The notes: generated by a model from the sequence alone, not told the origin. Counted from the stretch's first letter, positions 33,262 through 45,840 are shown. The stretch is DNA of 64,000 nt from Vreelandella sulfidaeris (GCA_007182875.1 AP019514.1:434001-498000); one strand, 5' to 3'. Numbers and translations are program-made.

Positions 33262-34434
33262 ATGACCTTGCAACGCGTCTACCTAGTGGCTGGAGAACTT
33301 TCTGGCGATATTCTTGGCGCTGGACTGATGCGTGAACTCAAAGCACGCCATCCAGGCATCGAGTTTCGTGGTATCGGCGGGCCGCGTATGCAGGCCGAAG
33401 GCATGGAAAGCCGTTTTCCCCCTCGAAACGCTGGCGGTAATGGGGCTGGTGGAAGTGCTTAAGCACCTTCCTGAACTGATCCGTGTGCGGCGTATTCTAA
33501 AAGCCGAAGCTTTGGCTTGGCAGCCGGATATTATGCTGGGTATCGATGCGCCTGATTTCAATTTAGGTCTGGAGCGTCAGCTCCGCGAAGCGGGCATTAC
33601 TACCGCCCACTACGTGAGTCCTTCCGTATGGGCGTGGCGCCAGGGGCGGGTAAAAGGTATCGCCAAGTCAGTGGATGGCATGCTGACACTGCTGCCTTTT
33701 GAAGCCGCCTTCTATCGCGAACACCGTGTTCCCGTTGCTTTTGTGGGTCATCCTCTGGCTGACGAAATGCCGCTGGAAAATGACCGTACTGCTACCCGCC
33801 AAGCGCTGGAGCTGGCGCCTGATAGCCAAGTGTTGGCGCTGCTGCCCGGCTCCCGCGCTAATGAAATTCGCTTTTGGGTGACACTTTTCTTAACGCCGCC
33901 GAACAGCTCTGCCAACGCCATCCCGCCTTACAGGTGGTAATTCCCGCGGCCACCGCTGACCGTCGCCGGGAAATTAGCGCACTGCTGGCTAATTACCCCT
34001 TGCTTGTGGAGCGTACTGTACTGCTGGATGGTCAGGCCCGTGAGGCCATGATAGCCAGCGATATCGTGCTGTTGGCCTCGGGAACCGCTGCGCTGGAAGC
34101 CATGCTGTGCCACCGCACCATGCTGGTGGCCTATAGAATGGCCCCCGCCACCCACTGGCTGGCCAAGCGGTTGGTTAAAACGCAGTGGGTGTCCCTGCCT
34201 AACCTGATTGCCCAGGAAACGCTGGTACCTGAACTAATTCAAGAAGCCGCCTCGCCGGAGGCGATTGCCGACCAGCTCAGCGCCATGTTGGCGGACGAAG
34301 ATAGCCGCCATGCCCTGGAAGCGCGCTTTGCCGAGATGCACGCTACGCTTCAGCGCAGCGCCAGCCGTCGCGCTGCCGTGGCAATTGGCTTGTTAGCCGC
34401 AGGGCAGCCGCTGGAGCGTATGGATGGCGAATAA
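33262..34434 (+). CDS. lpxB: Lipid-A-disaccharide synthase
   Basis: Glycosyltransferase (family GT19) joining UDP-diacylglucosamine and lipid X. Signatures: [21 protein letters not shown] at the start, [23 protein letters not shown], and [18 protein letters not shown]. Two breaks: an extra C near 33418-33422 and a missing T near 33874. Restored length is 390 (E. coli 382). The 3' end overlaps rnhB by 11 bp. Confidence 0.95.
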
Positions 34435-35071
34435 GGCGATGGCCATTGAGCATTGGTTGATCGAGCACAAGGATTTCCCACCATTAGAAATTGCCTACAG
34501 CGGTGAGCGGCTGGCGGGTGTTGATGAAGTAGGCCGAGGGCCACTGATCGGCAGCGTGGTGGCCGCGGCGGTCATTCTCGATCCCGCGCAGCCGATTGAC
34601 GGTCTTACCGACTCTAAAAAATTGACGGCGCGCAAGCGTGAAGCGCTGGATGTGCAGATTCGTGAGCGAGCGCTGGCGTTTGCCGTGGCAGAAGCCAGCG
34701 CTGCTGAAGTGGATGGGCTGAATATTTATCACGCCACTCACTTAGCCATGCGTCGAGCCATCAATGCGCTGGCACCGGCGGCGGAATATCTACTCGTGGA
34801 TGGCAATAAATTACCTGGCCATCTGCTGCCTGGCCAGGCAGTGGTTAAGGGCGATTCACGTCACTGTGCCATTGCCGCGGCATCAATTTTGGCCAAGGTC
34901 GCTCGCGACGCGCAGATGGTCGTCTTGGATGAGTGCTATCCTGAGTATGGTTTTGCGCGTCATAAAGGCTACCCGACCAAAGAGCATTTGGCGGCGCTTG
35001 CAGCTCACGGGCCACTGGCCGAACATCGTCGTAGCTTCGCGCCTGTGCAGCGTCAGTTGGCGCTGCTTTAA
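34424..35071 (+). CDS. rnhB: Ribonuclease HII
   Basis: Cleaves RNA in RNA-DNA hybrids and initiates ribonucleotide excision repair. The frame is intact over 215 residues. The active-site motif is [21 protein letters not shown] near residue 30, with TDSKKL and later SILAKVARD and [13 protein letters not shown]. The start at 34424 overlaps lpxB; starts at 34436 or 34442 (MAIEHW) would also fit. Confidence 0.96.
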   Translation: MANKAMAIEHWLIEHKDFPPLEIAYSGERLAGVDEVGRGPLIGSVVAAAVILDPAQPIDGLTDSKKLTARKREALDVQIRERALAFAVAEASAAEVDGLNIYHATHLAMRRAINALAPAAEYLLVDGNKLPGHLLPGQAVVKGDSRHCAIAAASILAKVARDAQMVVLDECYPEYGFARHKGYPTKEHLAALAAHGPLAEHRRSFAPVQRQLALL

Positions 35072-35109
35072 CGTATTTCTTCTTCATCTAGCGTTTTTCT
35101 GAGAGTCTC

Positions 35110-38100
35110 ATGACGGTCCCGTTCGTTCATTTACGTTTGCACAGTGAATACTCCCTGGTCGACGGCCTGGTTAAGCTCAAATCGCTGGTCAGCACGACTG
35201 CTGAGCGGGCGATGCCAGCGCTGGCCTTGACCGATGAAACCAACCTGTTCGGTCTGGTGAAGTTCTACAAAGCCGCCCAAGGGGCGGGATTGAAGCCGAT
35301 CATCGGCAGTGATTTATGGCTGCAGAATCCTCATGACGAGTCCCACCCTTACCGGCTAACACTGCTGGCGATGAACGATGTTGGCTATCGCAACCTGACC
35401 GAGTTGATCTCGAAAGGTTGGACGCACGGTCAACGTCAGGGGCGCGCCATTCTTGATAAACAGTGGGTGCTGGAACAGAGCGAAGGGTTGATTGCGCTTT
35501 CCGGTGCGCGGGAAGGTGAGATTGGCCGCCACCTGCTATCTGATCACGAACAGGACGCGCGGGTACTACTCGAAGAGTGGCAGGCGGCATTTCCCGAGCG
35601 CTTTTATCTAGAGTTGGTTCGCACCGGGCGCCCGCTGGAAGAAGCCTGCGTTCACGCCAGCGTCAAGCTGGCGATTGAGACAGGCACCCCGGTGGTGGCG
35701 ACCAACGATGTGCGCTTTCTTGAGCGCGACGATTATTGGGCCCACGAGACTCGCGTCGCCATCGGTGAAGGTAAAGCGCTGGACGACCCGCGTCGCGAGC
35801 GCCGCTACACCGAAGAGCAGTACCTAAAAAGCCCCGACGAGATGGCAGCGCTGTTTGCCGATATCCCTGAAGCGCTGGAAAACAGCGTGATGATCGCCGA
35901 GCGCTGCAGCGTGGACGTGCGCCTGGGCGAGATTTTCCTGCCCGAGTTCGGCATTCCCGAAGGCATGACCCAGGATGAGTTCTTCCGCAAGGTCTCCCAC
36001 GATGGGCTGACGGATCGCCTCGACTTTCTGTTTCCCGCTGAGCGCTATCCCCGCGACAGCGATGAGTATAAAGCGATTGACCAGCGCTATCGTGACCGGC
36101 TGGAGTTTGAGCTCAACGTTATTATCCAGATGGGGTTCCCCGGCTACTTCCTGATCGTGATGGACTTTATCCAGTGGGCCAAGGACAACAGCGTGCCGGT
36201 AGGCCCGGGGCGTGGTTCCGGTGCTGGTTCGTTGGTGGCCTACGCACAAAAATTACCGATCTGGATCCGATCGGCTACGACCTGCTGTTCGAGCGCTTTC
36301 TTAACCCAGAACGTGTTTCCATGCCTGACTTTGACGTCGACTTCTGCATGGAAAAACGCGACAAGGTGATCGAGTACGTGGCCGAGCGCTACGGGCGCAA
36401 CGCGGTCTCCCAGATTGTCACCTTTGGCACCATGGCGGCGAAGGCCGTGGTGCGAGACGTTGCCCGTGCCCAGGGCCGCCCCTACTCGCTGGGCGACAAG
36501 CTCTCCAAGTTGATTCCGTTTGAAGTGGGTATGACCCTGGCCAAGGCGATTGAGCAGGAACCTGCGCTCAAAGAGTTTATCGGCAACGACGAAGAGGCCG
36601 AAGAGATCTGGGAGATGGCGCTCAAGCTTGAGGGCACCACCCGGGGGCACCGGTAAGCACGCCGGTGGCGTGGTCATCGCCCCACCAAGCTGACTGATTT
36701 CTCACCGCTGCTCTGCGATGAAGATGGCTCTGGCTTGGTGGTCCAGTTCGATAAAAACGATATTGAAGAGGCCGGGCTGGTCAAGTTCGACTTTCTGGGC
36801 CTGCGCACGCTGACGATTATCGACTGGGCGCTGGAGATGGTCGACAAGGTGCGCAGCGTCAATGGTGAGGGGCCGCTTAATATCGACAGTATCCCGCTGG
36901 ACGACGCGCCGACCTTCGAGATGCTCAAGCGCGCCGAAACCACGGCAGTGTTCCAGCTCGAATCTCGTGGCATGAAAGAGCTGATCAAGCGCCTGTTGCC
37001 CGACTCACTAGACGACATGATCGCCCTGGTGGCGCTGTTCCGCCCCGGTCCGCTGCAGTCGGGCATGGTGGACGACTTTATCAACCGTAAGCACGGCCGG
37101 GCCGAAGTATCTTATCCCCACCCGGATTATCAGCACGAGCTGTTGAAACCGGTGTTGGCGCCCACCTACGGCATTATTCTTTACCAAGAGCAGGTCATGC
37201 AGATCGCTCAGGTGATGGCGGGCTATAGCCTTGGCCAGGCCGATATGCTGCGCCGGGCCATGGGTAAGAAAAAAGCCCGAAGAAATGGCCAAGCAGCGCG
37301 ACGGCTTTATGGAAAGGCTGCGCCGCCAACGGTATCGATAAAGATCTGGCCGGTAACATCTTTGACTTGGTAGAAAAGTTCGCCGGTTACGGCTTCAACA
37401 AGTCGCACTCGGCTGCCTACGCGCTGGTGTCTTATCAAACGGCGTGGCTCAAAGCCCACTATCCGGGACCGTTTATGGCCGCCGTTATGTCCACGGAAAT
37501 GGACAACCTGGATAAAGTGGTACCGCTGATTGAGGAGTGCCGCAACCTCAAGCTGACCGTCACCCCGCCGGATGTCAATGTGGGTGGCTACAAGTTCACC
37601 GTCGATACCGATGCGCGTGTAGTCTACGGCTTAGGCGCGATTCGGGGCGTGGGCGAAGGCCCGATTGGCGCCATTGTCGAAGCCCGTCAGGCAGACGGTC
37701 CGTTTAAGGATATCTTTGATTTCTGCCGTCGTATCGACCCTAAACGGATGAACAAGCGCACCCTGGAAGCACTGATTCGTTCCGGTGCACTGGATACCAT
37801 CGGCCCTAACCGCGCAGTGCTGTTTGCCGCCATGGAAGACGCGCTAAAAGCCGCCGCTCAGAACCACACCAATCAAAATCTGGGTATGCTGGATATGTTT
37901 GGTGATGCGTTTACCGAGAGCGACGACAGCGACAACAACGTTTACGCCGAGTATATCAATGCGCGTGAGTGGACCGATCGCGAACGGCTCTCGGGGAGAA
38001 AGATACCCTGGGGCTTTACCTAACGGGGCACCCCATCGACGAGTACGAGCGAGAGTTGAAGCGCTTTGTCTCGACGCGGATCAGCGATTTAAAACCCTCT

Positions 38101-38617
38101 CGCGACCCCCCAGCGCGTTGCTGGATTAGTAGTCGGCGTGCGCACCATGAAGTCCAAGCGTGGTGATACCATGGCGTTTATCACCTTGGATGACCGTACC
38201 GGGCGTATTGAAGCTTCGTTGTTTGGGGAGCTGTTCGAGCAGCTGCGCGGTCAGATTGAGGCCGATCAGGTGTTAATCGTTGAGGGCGAAGTCTCCAGCG
38301 ACGAATTCTCTGGCGGTCTGCGTCTACGCGGTAAAGACGTTACACCAATGGTGACGGCGCGCATTCGCTACGGCCAGGCGGTGGAACTTGCACTGGACGC
38401 GGGGCAGATCAATGGTCGCTTAATTGAAACCCTGCGCGACAGCCTGACGCCGTATCGCGATCAAGAGGGTTTACCGGTGCGCCTGCAGTACCGTCACCCG
38501 GCCGCAGTGGCTTGGCTGGAGCTTGCCGATGAGTGGAAAGTCGCGCCTAGCGATGATTTATTGCTGGCACTAAGGGATGTGCAGGGGCAGGCAGGCGTGC
38601 AGCTGCGCTATCGCTAG
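35110..38617 (+). CDS. dnaE: DNA polymerase III alpha subunit
   Basis: Catalytic subunit of the replicative polymerase. Order: PHP domain ([15 protein letters not shown] at residue 5), palm with [15 protein letters not shown] and the catalytic aspartates in [14 protein letters not shown] near 400, fingers ([21 protein letters not shown]), beta-clamp motif region ([11 protein letters not shown]) and OB domain ([19 protein letters not shown]). Seven single-base breaks (near 36253, 36643, 36680, 37273, 37312, 37996, 38112). Compensated length is 1168 residues (E. coli 1160). An organism cannot live without it, so the breaks are errors. Confidence 0.96.
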
Positions 38618-38716
38618 AAAGGAGCCGTGGGCACCACCCTTGCGCAGCAGGGTCAGGGTGCGATAATACTTATTTCGATCAGGCTTGTTTTTAACAAGCA
38701 GCTTAAGGCAGAGCCG

Positions 38717-39672
38717 ATGAATCCTAATTATCTCGATTTTGAACAGCCCATTGCCGAACTACAGGCAAAAATTGAAGAGCTGCGGTTAGTCAGCTCCGAT
38801 AGCCAAGTGAACCTTTCAGACGAGATTTCTCGGCTGGAAGAGAAAAAGCCGCAAGCTGACGGAATCGATCTTCAAGGATTTGACTCCCTGGCAGGTTTCT
38901 CAGCTATCACGGCATCCCCAGCGTCCCTATACGCTGGACTATCTTGAGCACATTTTTACTGACTTTGACGAATTGCACGGCGACCGTAACTTTGCCGACG
39001 ATGCCGCGCTGGTGGGAGGCGTTGCCCGCTTAAATGACGCGCCGGTGATGGTGATCGGCCATCAGAAAGGCCGCGATGTAAAGAGAAAGTGCGCCGTAAC
39101 TTCGGTATGCCACGCCCCGAAGGTTATCGCAAAGCGTGCCGCCTGATGGAAATGGCCGAACGTTTTAAAATGCCGATTTTGACCTTTATCGATACCCCCG
39201 GCGCCTACCCAGGTATCGACGCGGAAGAGCGCGGCCAATCAGAAGCCATCGCCTATAACCTGGCCGTCATGTCGCGACTGAAAACACCGATTATTTCCAC
39301 CGTGGTGGGCGAAGGTGGCTCTGGCGGCGCGCTGGCCATTGGCGTATGTGACGAGCTACAAATGCTGCAGTACTCCACCTACTCGGTGATCTCACCGGAA
39401 GGCTGCGCCTCAATTTTGTGGAAGAGTGCTACCAAAGCTTCTGATGCCGCCCAAGCGATGGGGATCACCGCTGAGCGCCTGAAAGAGCTTGGGTTTGTCG
39501 ATTCGCTGATTAAAGAGCCGCTCGGTGGGTCACATCGCCATCCGCTCACCACGGCTGAACGGGTCAAGAGGCCCTGACAGCAAGCCTGGAACGGTTGCAG
39601 TCGATGGAGACCGAGGCACTGTTGGAACGTCGCTATCAACGTCTGATGAGCTATGGCGCCCCAGCCGCTTAA
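38717..39672 (+). CDS. accA: Acetyl-CoA carboxylase carboxyltransferase alpha subunit
   Basis: Forms the carboxyltransferase with AccD, making malonyl-CoA. The N-terminus [20 protein letters not shown], then [48 protein letters not shown] and [11 protein letters not shown]. Three breaks: an extra A near 38844, a missing A near 39082 and a missing A near 39571. Restored length is 318 (E. coli 319). The 3' end overlaps tilS by 20 bp. Confidence 0.95.
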
Positions 39673-40949
39673 TACGCTGCAAAACTTGCTCAATGACGCC
39701 CTGGCGGAAACCCCGCCGGGGCGCTCTATTTGGGTGGCACTCTCGGGTGGTTTAGACTCCTGCTTGCTGCTTGCGTTAGCTGCGACAGTCTGCGAACAAG
39801 CTGATCGCTCGCTGCACGCCATTCATATCAACCACGGTCTGCAAGCAGCAGCGCTGAATTTTGAAGCGCACTGTCGGGCGTTGTGTGAGCGAACCAATGT
39901 CCCTCTGAGGGTGGTCAATGTGGCGGTAGATACACAAGGCGAGGGCATTGAAGGCGCCGCTCGCAACGCCCGCTACAAAGCCTTTTTGCCCACATTCCCA
40001 CTGGCGATACGCTCTGGTTGGCCCAGCACCAGGACGATCAGGCGGAAACCTTTCTACTTGCGGCCCTACGCGGCAGCGGTGTGCGCGGCTTAGCCGGCAT
40101 GCCTTTTCGGCGCGACGCCCAGGGCGTTTCGCTGGTTCGACCGTGGCTAGCAGTGCGCAGGGCAGTGATTGAAGCAGCGGCGCATGCGAACAACCTGCCT
40201 TGGTGCGAAGACCCTACCAATAGCGACATTGCGCTTGATCGCAACCGTTTACGCCACCAGGTACTGCCGACACTCCGCGAACGCTGGCCTACGGTAGACG
40301 AAGCCTTGGCGGGTAGCGCCGCTCATGCCAGTGAAGCCGATACGTTATTGACCGAATATGCGCAGGCCGAGCTAATGACGCTAGGCGGCTGCCGCCATTC
40401 CATCGATGCTACCGCGTTGGGGCACGCTCGCGCCCCCGCCAACGGTTGTTGGTGCGTACCTTCTGCCAGCAGCAGGGCGTACCAACGCCGCCACAAAAGC
40501 GCTTAGAGAGCCTGTTGGATCAGTTGTCAGCGAGGGCTGATGCCGAGGTGTGCGTGGAGTGGCAGGGTGCTCAGGCACGCCTGTGGCGTCAACGGCTCTA
40601 CCTGATGGCTCCCCTTGAGCCGCTAGCGCCTTGGGAGGCCTCTTGGGACGGCGAAACGCCGCTTGAGACACCACTAGGGTCGTTAGACTGGCAAGTAGTG
40701 CTTTTCCAGCCGCTGTCTCAACGACTCAGGGTCACTTGGCGGCAGGGGGGCGAGGTCATTCAACTTGCTGGACGGGGGCGGCGCGATTTAAAGCGGCTGC
40801 TCCAAGAAGCAGATGTGCCGCCCTGGGAGCGCGAGCGGCTAGTGGTGATCATGCAGGCTGAGGCGTGTATCGGTGTCATTCGCCCACCCAACGAGCTGCT
40901 ATGGCAGGCTGAGAGGGTCGCGTTTAGCCGTCTGTCTTCGTCTGTTTAA
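39653..40949 (+). CDS. tilS: tRNA(Ile)-lysidine synthase
   Basis: Converts cytidine 34 of the CAU-anticodon isoleucine tRNA to lysidine. The PP-loop SGGLDSCLLLALAA sits near residue 29, HINHGLQ and EGAARNARYKAF follow, then HQDDQAETFLL. Two breaks: a missing C near 39993 (PHIPTGDTLWLAQH) and a missing G near 40422 (ALGARSRPRQRLLVRTF). Restored length is 432 (E. coli 432). The end overlaps convergent ppx by 26 bp. Confidence 0.94.
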
Positions 40950-42477
40950 TCGAGAGTTTAAAACCAGCGGCTTCCATAAACACCTGTTCCTGCTCCAAGT
41001 CGGTGCTCAGTAGGGTAGGCTCGTCGCTTTCAGGTAGCGTAATCGTCAAACTGTCACTGTCGGCGCTTAACGCCGGTAGCGCTGGCGCTGTTTCAGGGCG
41101 CGAATGGTTGAGCAGTACGGCTAAACGCAGCAGCCGGGCGAGCTTCTGAGTGACTGCCTGCTGCGCATCGGGCAGTGCCTGCCACTCTTTAAGCGGAAAT
41201 TTACGCCGATGGGCACGCACTAAAAACGCCAGCTGTCGCTGCTCGGGGCGCGAAAAGCCAGCCAGGTCGGAGTGCTCCAACAAATACGCGCCGTGACGAT
41301 GAAACTGGCTATGGGAGATCGCTAGACCGATTTCATGTACGTGGCTGGCCCACTGCAAATAGCGCGCTTGGTCGGGATTGAGCGACCAAGCATGGCGCAC
41401 CTGATGAAACAAACGCTCGGCGGTATCGGCGACATTGAGCCCTTGGCGGGTATCAACGTCGTAGGTGCGCTTCAGTGATTCCAGGCTTTTCGAGCGCGAA
41501 TCCTCCGCGCTGTTGCGTCCGGCCATGTCGTAAAGCACGCCTTCACGCAGAGCGCCGTCGGCGAAGCGCATCTGAGTTAAATCAAAGGCTTCAAAAATCG
41601 CCCCAAGAATGGCAACGCCCGCTGGGAAGACTTTGGCGCGGTCGGCCTTGAGGCCTTCCAGCTCGACTTTGTCCAGCTGTTTGCACTTGAGCAGGCGCTC
41701 GCGCAACTTCTTCAATCCGCCTCGGGTGATAACACCTTCGTGAGGCGTATCGCCATAAGCGTACAGGACGCTGGCGGCGGCCTTGATCGTGCCGCTTGAG
41801 CCGACCGGGTCATCCCAGCCTAAGCGTTGGTAAGGGCGCTGAATATTGGCCAGCTCCGAAAGGGCGGCTAGCTCAGCACGGCGCATGCGTTTTTCGTTTA
41901 ACTCACCGTCGGGGAAGAAACGCCGGGAAAAGGTGACGCAGCCCATGCGTAGGCTTTCCAACGCCTTGGGTTCAAATGCTTCGCCGATGATAAATTCGGT
42001 CGAGCCTCCGCCAATATCGACTATCAGGCGTCGGCCGTTTTCTGCCAGGGCGTGCGCCGCACCTAAATAGATCAGGCGGGCTTCTTCACGACCGGCAATA
42101 ATTTCAATGGCGTGACCTAGCTGGGCCTCGGCGCGCTCGATAAATGCTTGGCTATTATGGGCATCACGTAACGCGTTAGTGCCCACGATGCGCAAATTGG
42201 CATCAGTAATATCGCTTAAAAACGGTGCGAAGCGCCCCAAACAGTCCAAAGCGCGCTGCATAGCGGCTTCGCTGAGCAGACCGTCATCGTCTAAGCCAGC
42301 AGCGAGCTGCACTTTTTCACCTAAGCGGGCCACCACTTGGAGGCGTTCATGTTGATAGTTGGCCACCAGTAGGTGAAAGCTGTTGGAGCCCAGGTCAATA
42401 GCGGCTAGGCGCTGCGGTGCACTGTTATCTGTCTCAGCGGCAGAGTCGGCAATGGGAGGTGAAATGTCCTTGTGCAT
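40924..42477 (-). CDS. ppx: Exopolyphosphatase (Ppx/GppA family)
   Basis: Releases phosphate from polyphosphate or hydrolyses pppGpp. The frame is intact over 517 residues. The N-terminal ASKHA motif (LAAIDLGSNSFHLLVANYQ), the second phosphate loop RLIVDIGGGSTEFIIG and a C-terminal HD-like domain (ASHVHEIGLAISHSQFHRHG) make it the long Ppx type. It faces rho divergently across a 516-bp gap; thioredoxin, often between them in Pseudomonas, is not present here. Confidence 0.92.
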   Translation of the reverse strand: MHKDISPPIADSAAETDNSAPQRLAAIDLGSNSFHLLVANYQHERLQVVARLGEKVQLAAGLDDDGLLSEAAMQRALDCLGRFAPFLSDITDANLRIVGTNALRDAHNSQAFIERAEAQLGHAIEIIAGREEARLIYLGAAHALAENGRRLIVDIGGGSTEFIIGEAFEPKALESLRMGCVTFSRRFFPDGELNEKRMRRAELAALSELANIQRPYQRLGWDDPVGSSGTIKAAASVLYAYGDTPHEGVITRGGLKKLRERLLKCKQLDKVELEGLKADRAKVFPAGVAILGAIFEAFDLTQMRFADGALREGVLYDMAGRNSAEDSRSKSLESLKRTYDVDTRQGLNVADTAERLFHQVRHAWSLNPDQARYLQWASHVHEIGLAISHSQFHRHGAYLLEHSDLAGFSRPEQRQLAFLVRAHRRKFPLKEWQALPDAQQAVTQKLARLLRLAVLLNHSRPETAPALPALSADSDSLTITLPESDEPTLLSTDLEQEQVFMEAAGFKLSIKQTKTDG

Positions 42478-42993
42478 AAGCTTTCCTTCGTGATGGCTGT
42501 GCCAAGGTTGCGGCGACCTTTATCTATTGTCAATTGCCAAAGGCTTGCGTTTGTCGCGGCGCTTGACTACCATCGAACAACTGGCCTGATCTGACCTGGT
42601 TAGTTAGTGTGTTCGAAAGCACGTCGTTGTTTAGGTGAGCCATTAGTTAGATAAATCATCTTGCATGCGTCGTTCAAGTACGGCACCTTGGTCGCCCCAG
42701 ACGTTACTTACTGTTTATCCCGTTAGCGTCAGCCAGAATTCCAAGTCGTCAGATAGCCCACTGGTTCAGGCACTCTTCTGTGTGAACCAGATTAAGCAAG
42801 TGTTAGCACCCTCGAGTTGAGCCTTAATGATGACAAGCAATGGTGTTATCCGTTAAGTTCAACCAAGTTCCTTTCATTTCGAGCGCGTGCCTTTAGTGGG
42901 GTCTGAACGCATCACACGGCGTCACTTTCACGCCTCCTGTCTTACTCCCGGCGCCTGGCGCCCAGCTTCCATGAGCAACTTTCTAACACACCG
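42478..42993. other. 516-bp non-coding region between ppx and rho
   Basis: No reading frame longer than about 30 codons and no thioredoxin active-site codons (WCGPC) on either strand. It must hold the ppx promoter, the rho promoter and probably a long rho leader, since rho is autoregulated by termination in its own leader in E. coli. No clear -35/-10 pair was found. Confidence 0.6.
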
Positions 42994-44252
42994 ATGAATC
43001 TCACTGAACTCAAGCAAAAACCGTTCCCGAGCTCCTCGATATCGCCCGTGAAATGGGTATTGATAACTTGGCCCGTTCGCGCAAGCAGGACATCATTTTC
43101 GCCATCCTCAAAAAACACGCCAAAAGTGGCGAGGATATCTACGGCGACGGTGTGCTGGAAATTCTTCAGGATGGCTTTGGCTTCCTGCGTAGCGCTGACA
43201 GCTCTTATCTCGCCGGCCCGGACGATATTTACATTTCGCCCTCGCAGATCCGCCGTTTCAATCTGCGCAAAGGCGATTCCATTTCAGGCAAAATCCGTCC
43301 GCCGAAGGAGGGTGAGCGCTATTTCGCCCTGCTGAAGGTCAGTCAAATCAACTTTGACCGTCCGGAAAACGCCAAGCACAAGATCCTGTTTGAGAACTTA
43401 ACGCCACTGTTCCCAGACGACCGTTTGCGTATGGAGATTGGTAACGGCTCCACGGAAGACCTGACCGCGCGGATCATCGATCTAACCGCGCCGATCGGTA
43501 AAGGTCAACGTGGTTTGCTGGTATCGCCGCCCAAGGCGGGTAAGACGCTGATGTTGCAAAACATCGCGACTTCCATCACGCGCAACAACCCAGAGTGTCA
43601 TTTGATCGTTCTGCTGATCGATGAACGCCCTGAGGAAGTGACCGAAATGTCGCGCACCGTGCGTGGCGAAGTAGTCGCTTCGACCTTCGATGAGCCGCCG
43701 GCGCGTCACGTGCAAGTAGCCGAAATGGTCATCGAGAAAGCCAAGCGTTTGGTTGAGCACAAGAAAGACGTGGTCATCCTGCTCGACTCGATTACTCGTC
43801 TCGCGCGTGCCTACAACACCGTGGTACCCAGCTCTGGCAAAGTACTGACCGGTGGTGTCGATGCCCACGCCCTGGAGAAGCCGAAACGCTTTTTTGGTGC
43901 GGCGCGTAACATCGAAGAGGGCGGCAGCCTGACGATTATCGCCACGGCGCTGGTCGATACCGGCTCCAAGATGGACGAAGTCATCTTCGAAGAGTTCAAG
44001 GGTACCGGCAATATGGAAGCCCACCTGGACCGCAAGCTGGCTGAGCGTCGCGTTTTCCCGGCGATCAATATTCGTCGCAGCGGCACCCGTCGTGAAGACC
44101 TGCTGGCCTCTGAGGATGAAATGCAGCGCATGTGGATTCTGCGTAAGCTGCTCAACCCCATGGAAGACACCGCCGCTACTGAATTTCTGATTGACCGTCT
44201 AAAAGATACCAAGACCAATCTTGAATTCTTTGAAGCGATGAAGCGCCGCTAA
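42994..44252 (+). CDS. rho: Transcription termination factor Rho
   Basis: Hexameric RNA-dependent ATPase terminating transcription. The N-terminal helix bundle MNLTELKQK is followed by [20 protein letters not shown], the RNA-binding cold-shock-like domain ([24 protein letters not shown]), Walker [16 protein letters not shown], Walker [17 protein letters not shown] and Q-loop GTGNMEAHL. One missing base near 43024-43027 splits off the first ten residues. Restored length is 419, identical to E. coli. Confidence 0.97.
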
Positions 44253-44302
44253 CGTTGATCAAAACGGGTAGAGCGGCGCATCGCCAGTCAGGGGAGCGTG
44301 CC

Positions 44303-45797
44303 TTGAAGTACAAAGACTTACGCGAGTTCATCGCGGCGCTTGAAGCGCAGGGTGAACTCAAGCGTATCCATATCGAAGTCGACCCTTATCTGGAAATCAC
44401 TGAAATTTGTGACCGCACGCTGCGTGCCGGTGGTCCGGCGTTGTTATTTGAAAACGTCAAAGGCCACGACATGCCGCTGCTGGGCAATCTGTTTGGTACG
44501 CCCAAGCGGGTTGCGCTGGGCATGGGTCAGGAACTCGGTAGAAGCGCTCAGAGAAGTAGGTAAGTTGCTGGCTTTTCTCAAAGAGCCTGACCCACCCAAA
44601 GGCTTGAAGGATGCCTGGGGCAAGCTGCCGATCTTCAAGCAAGTGCTCAGCATGGGCCCGAAAAACGTTAAACATGCACCGGTGCAAGAAGTGGTGTATG
44701 AAGATGACGAGGTTGATCTCGGCCTACTGCCGATTCAGCACTGCTGGCCTGGCGATGCGGGGCCGCTGGTCACCTGGCCATTGGTCATTACCAAAGGACC
44801 GCTCAAGGCACGCCAGAACCTAGGCATCTACCGTCAGCAAAAATTGCCAAGAACCGCCTAATCATGCGCTGGCTTTCTCATCGTGGTGGGGCGTTGGATT
44901 TCCTGGAATTTCAGAAAGCCCATCCTGGCGAGCCCTTTCCCGTTGCGGTGGCGCTCGGCGCTGACCCAGCGACAATTTTGGGCGCGGTTACTCCCGTACC
45001 GGATACGCTCTCGGAGTATGCCTTTGCCGGGCTACTGCGCGGCTCGCGCACTGAACTAGTAAAGTGCGGCCACGCAGACCTTGATGTGCCCGCGTCGAGC
45101 GAGATTATCCTCGAAGGTTTTATCTACCCCGATGATATGGCCGCGGAAGGCCCTTTTGGTGATCACACTGGTTACTACAATGAGGTTGACCACTTCCCGG
45201 TATTTACTGTTACCCGAATGACCATGCGCCGCGATGCGATTTACCATTCCACGTACACGGGGCGTCCACCTGATGAGCCGGCGATTCTGGGCGTGGCGCT
45301 GAACGAAGTGTTTGTGCCCATCCTGCGCAAGCAGTTTCCCGAAATCGTTGACTTTTACTTGCCACCGGAAGGCTGTTCCTACCGGATGGCGGTGGTCACT
45401 ATGAAAAACAGTACCCTGGTCATGCCAAGCGCGTGATGATGGGGGTCTGGAGTTTCCTGCGTCAGTTCATGTATACCAAGTTTGTGATCGTGTTGGATGA
45501 CGACGTGGATGCACGCAATTGGGAAGATGTCATCTGGGCGATCACCACACGGATGGACCCTGCACGGGACACCGTGATGGTCGAAAATACGCCGATTGAT
45601 TATCTCGATTTCGCTTCACCGGTCTCAGGCTTAGGTTCGAAAATGGGGTTAGACGCTACCAATAAGTGGCCGGGGAAACCGACCGCGAATGGGGTACTCC
45701 CATTGTGATGGATGAAGCCGTTAAAGCGCGGGTCGATGAACGCTGGGAAGCATTGGGTATAGGCCTTGAATTGCCACCCTCTCGCCACGGTCGTTGA
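44303..45797 (+). CDS. ubiD: 3-octaprenyl-4-hydroxybenzoate decarboxylase UbiD
   Basis: Prenylated-FMN-dependent decarboxylase in ubiquinone synthesis. Follows the E. coli protein throughout: [79 protein letters not shown] and [18 protein letters not shown]. Four breaks: an extra G near 44536, and missing bases near 44842, 45404 and 45677. Restored length is 498 (E. coli 497). The start is taken as TTG at 44303 after GGGGAG; a TTG at 44255 would add 16 non-conserved residues. Confidence 0.94.
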
Positions 45798-45840
45798 TCA
45801 TGGGGCGTATCGCTGATCGAATTTGCAAAAAGAGGCTTTC

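Noticed and set aside
35110..38617. dnaE as a pseudogene or as a set of split polymerase genes
   Set aside because: Seven breaks all fall on homopolymers, the joined protein has every domain and normal length, and no other replicative polymerase is known to replace it.
42478..42993. A degenerate thioredoxin gene before rho
   Set aside because: No trace of WCGPC codons or other thioredoxin sequence in any frame.
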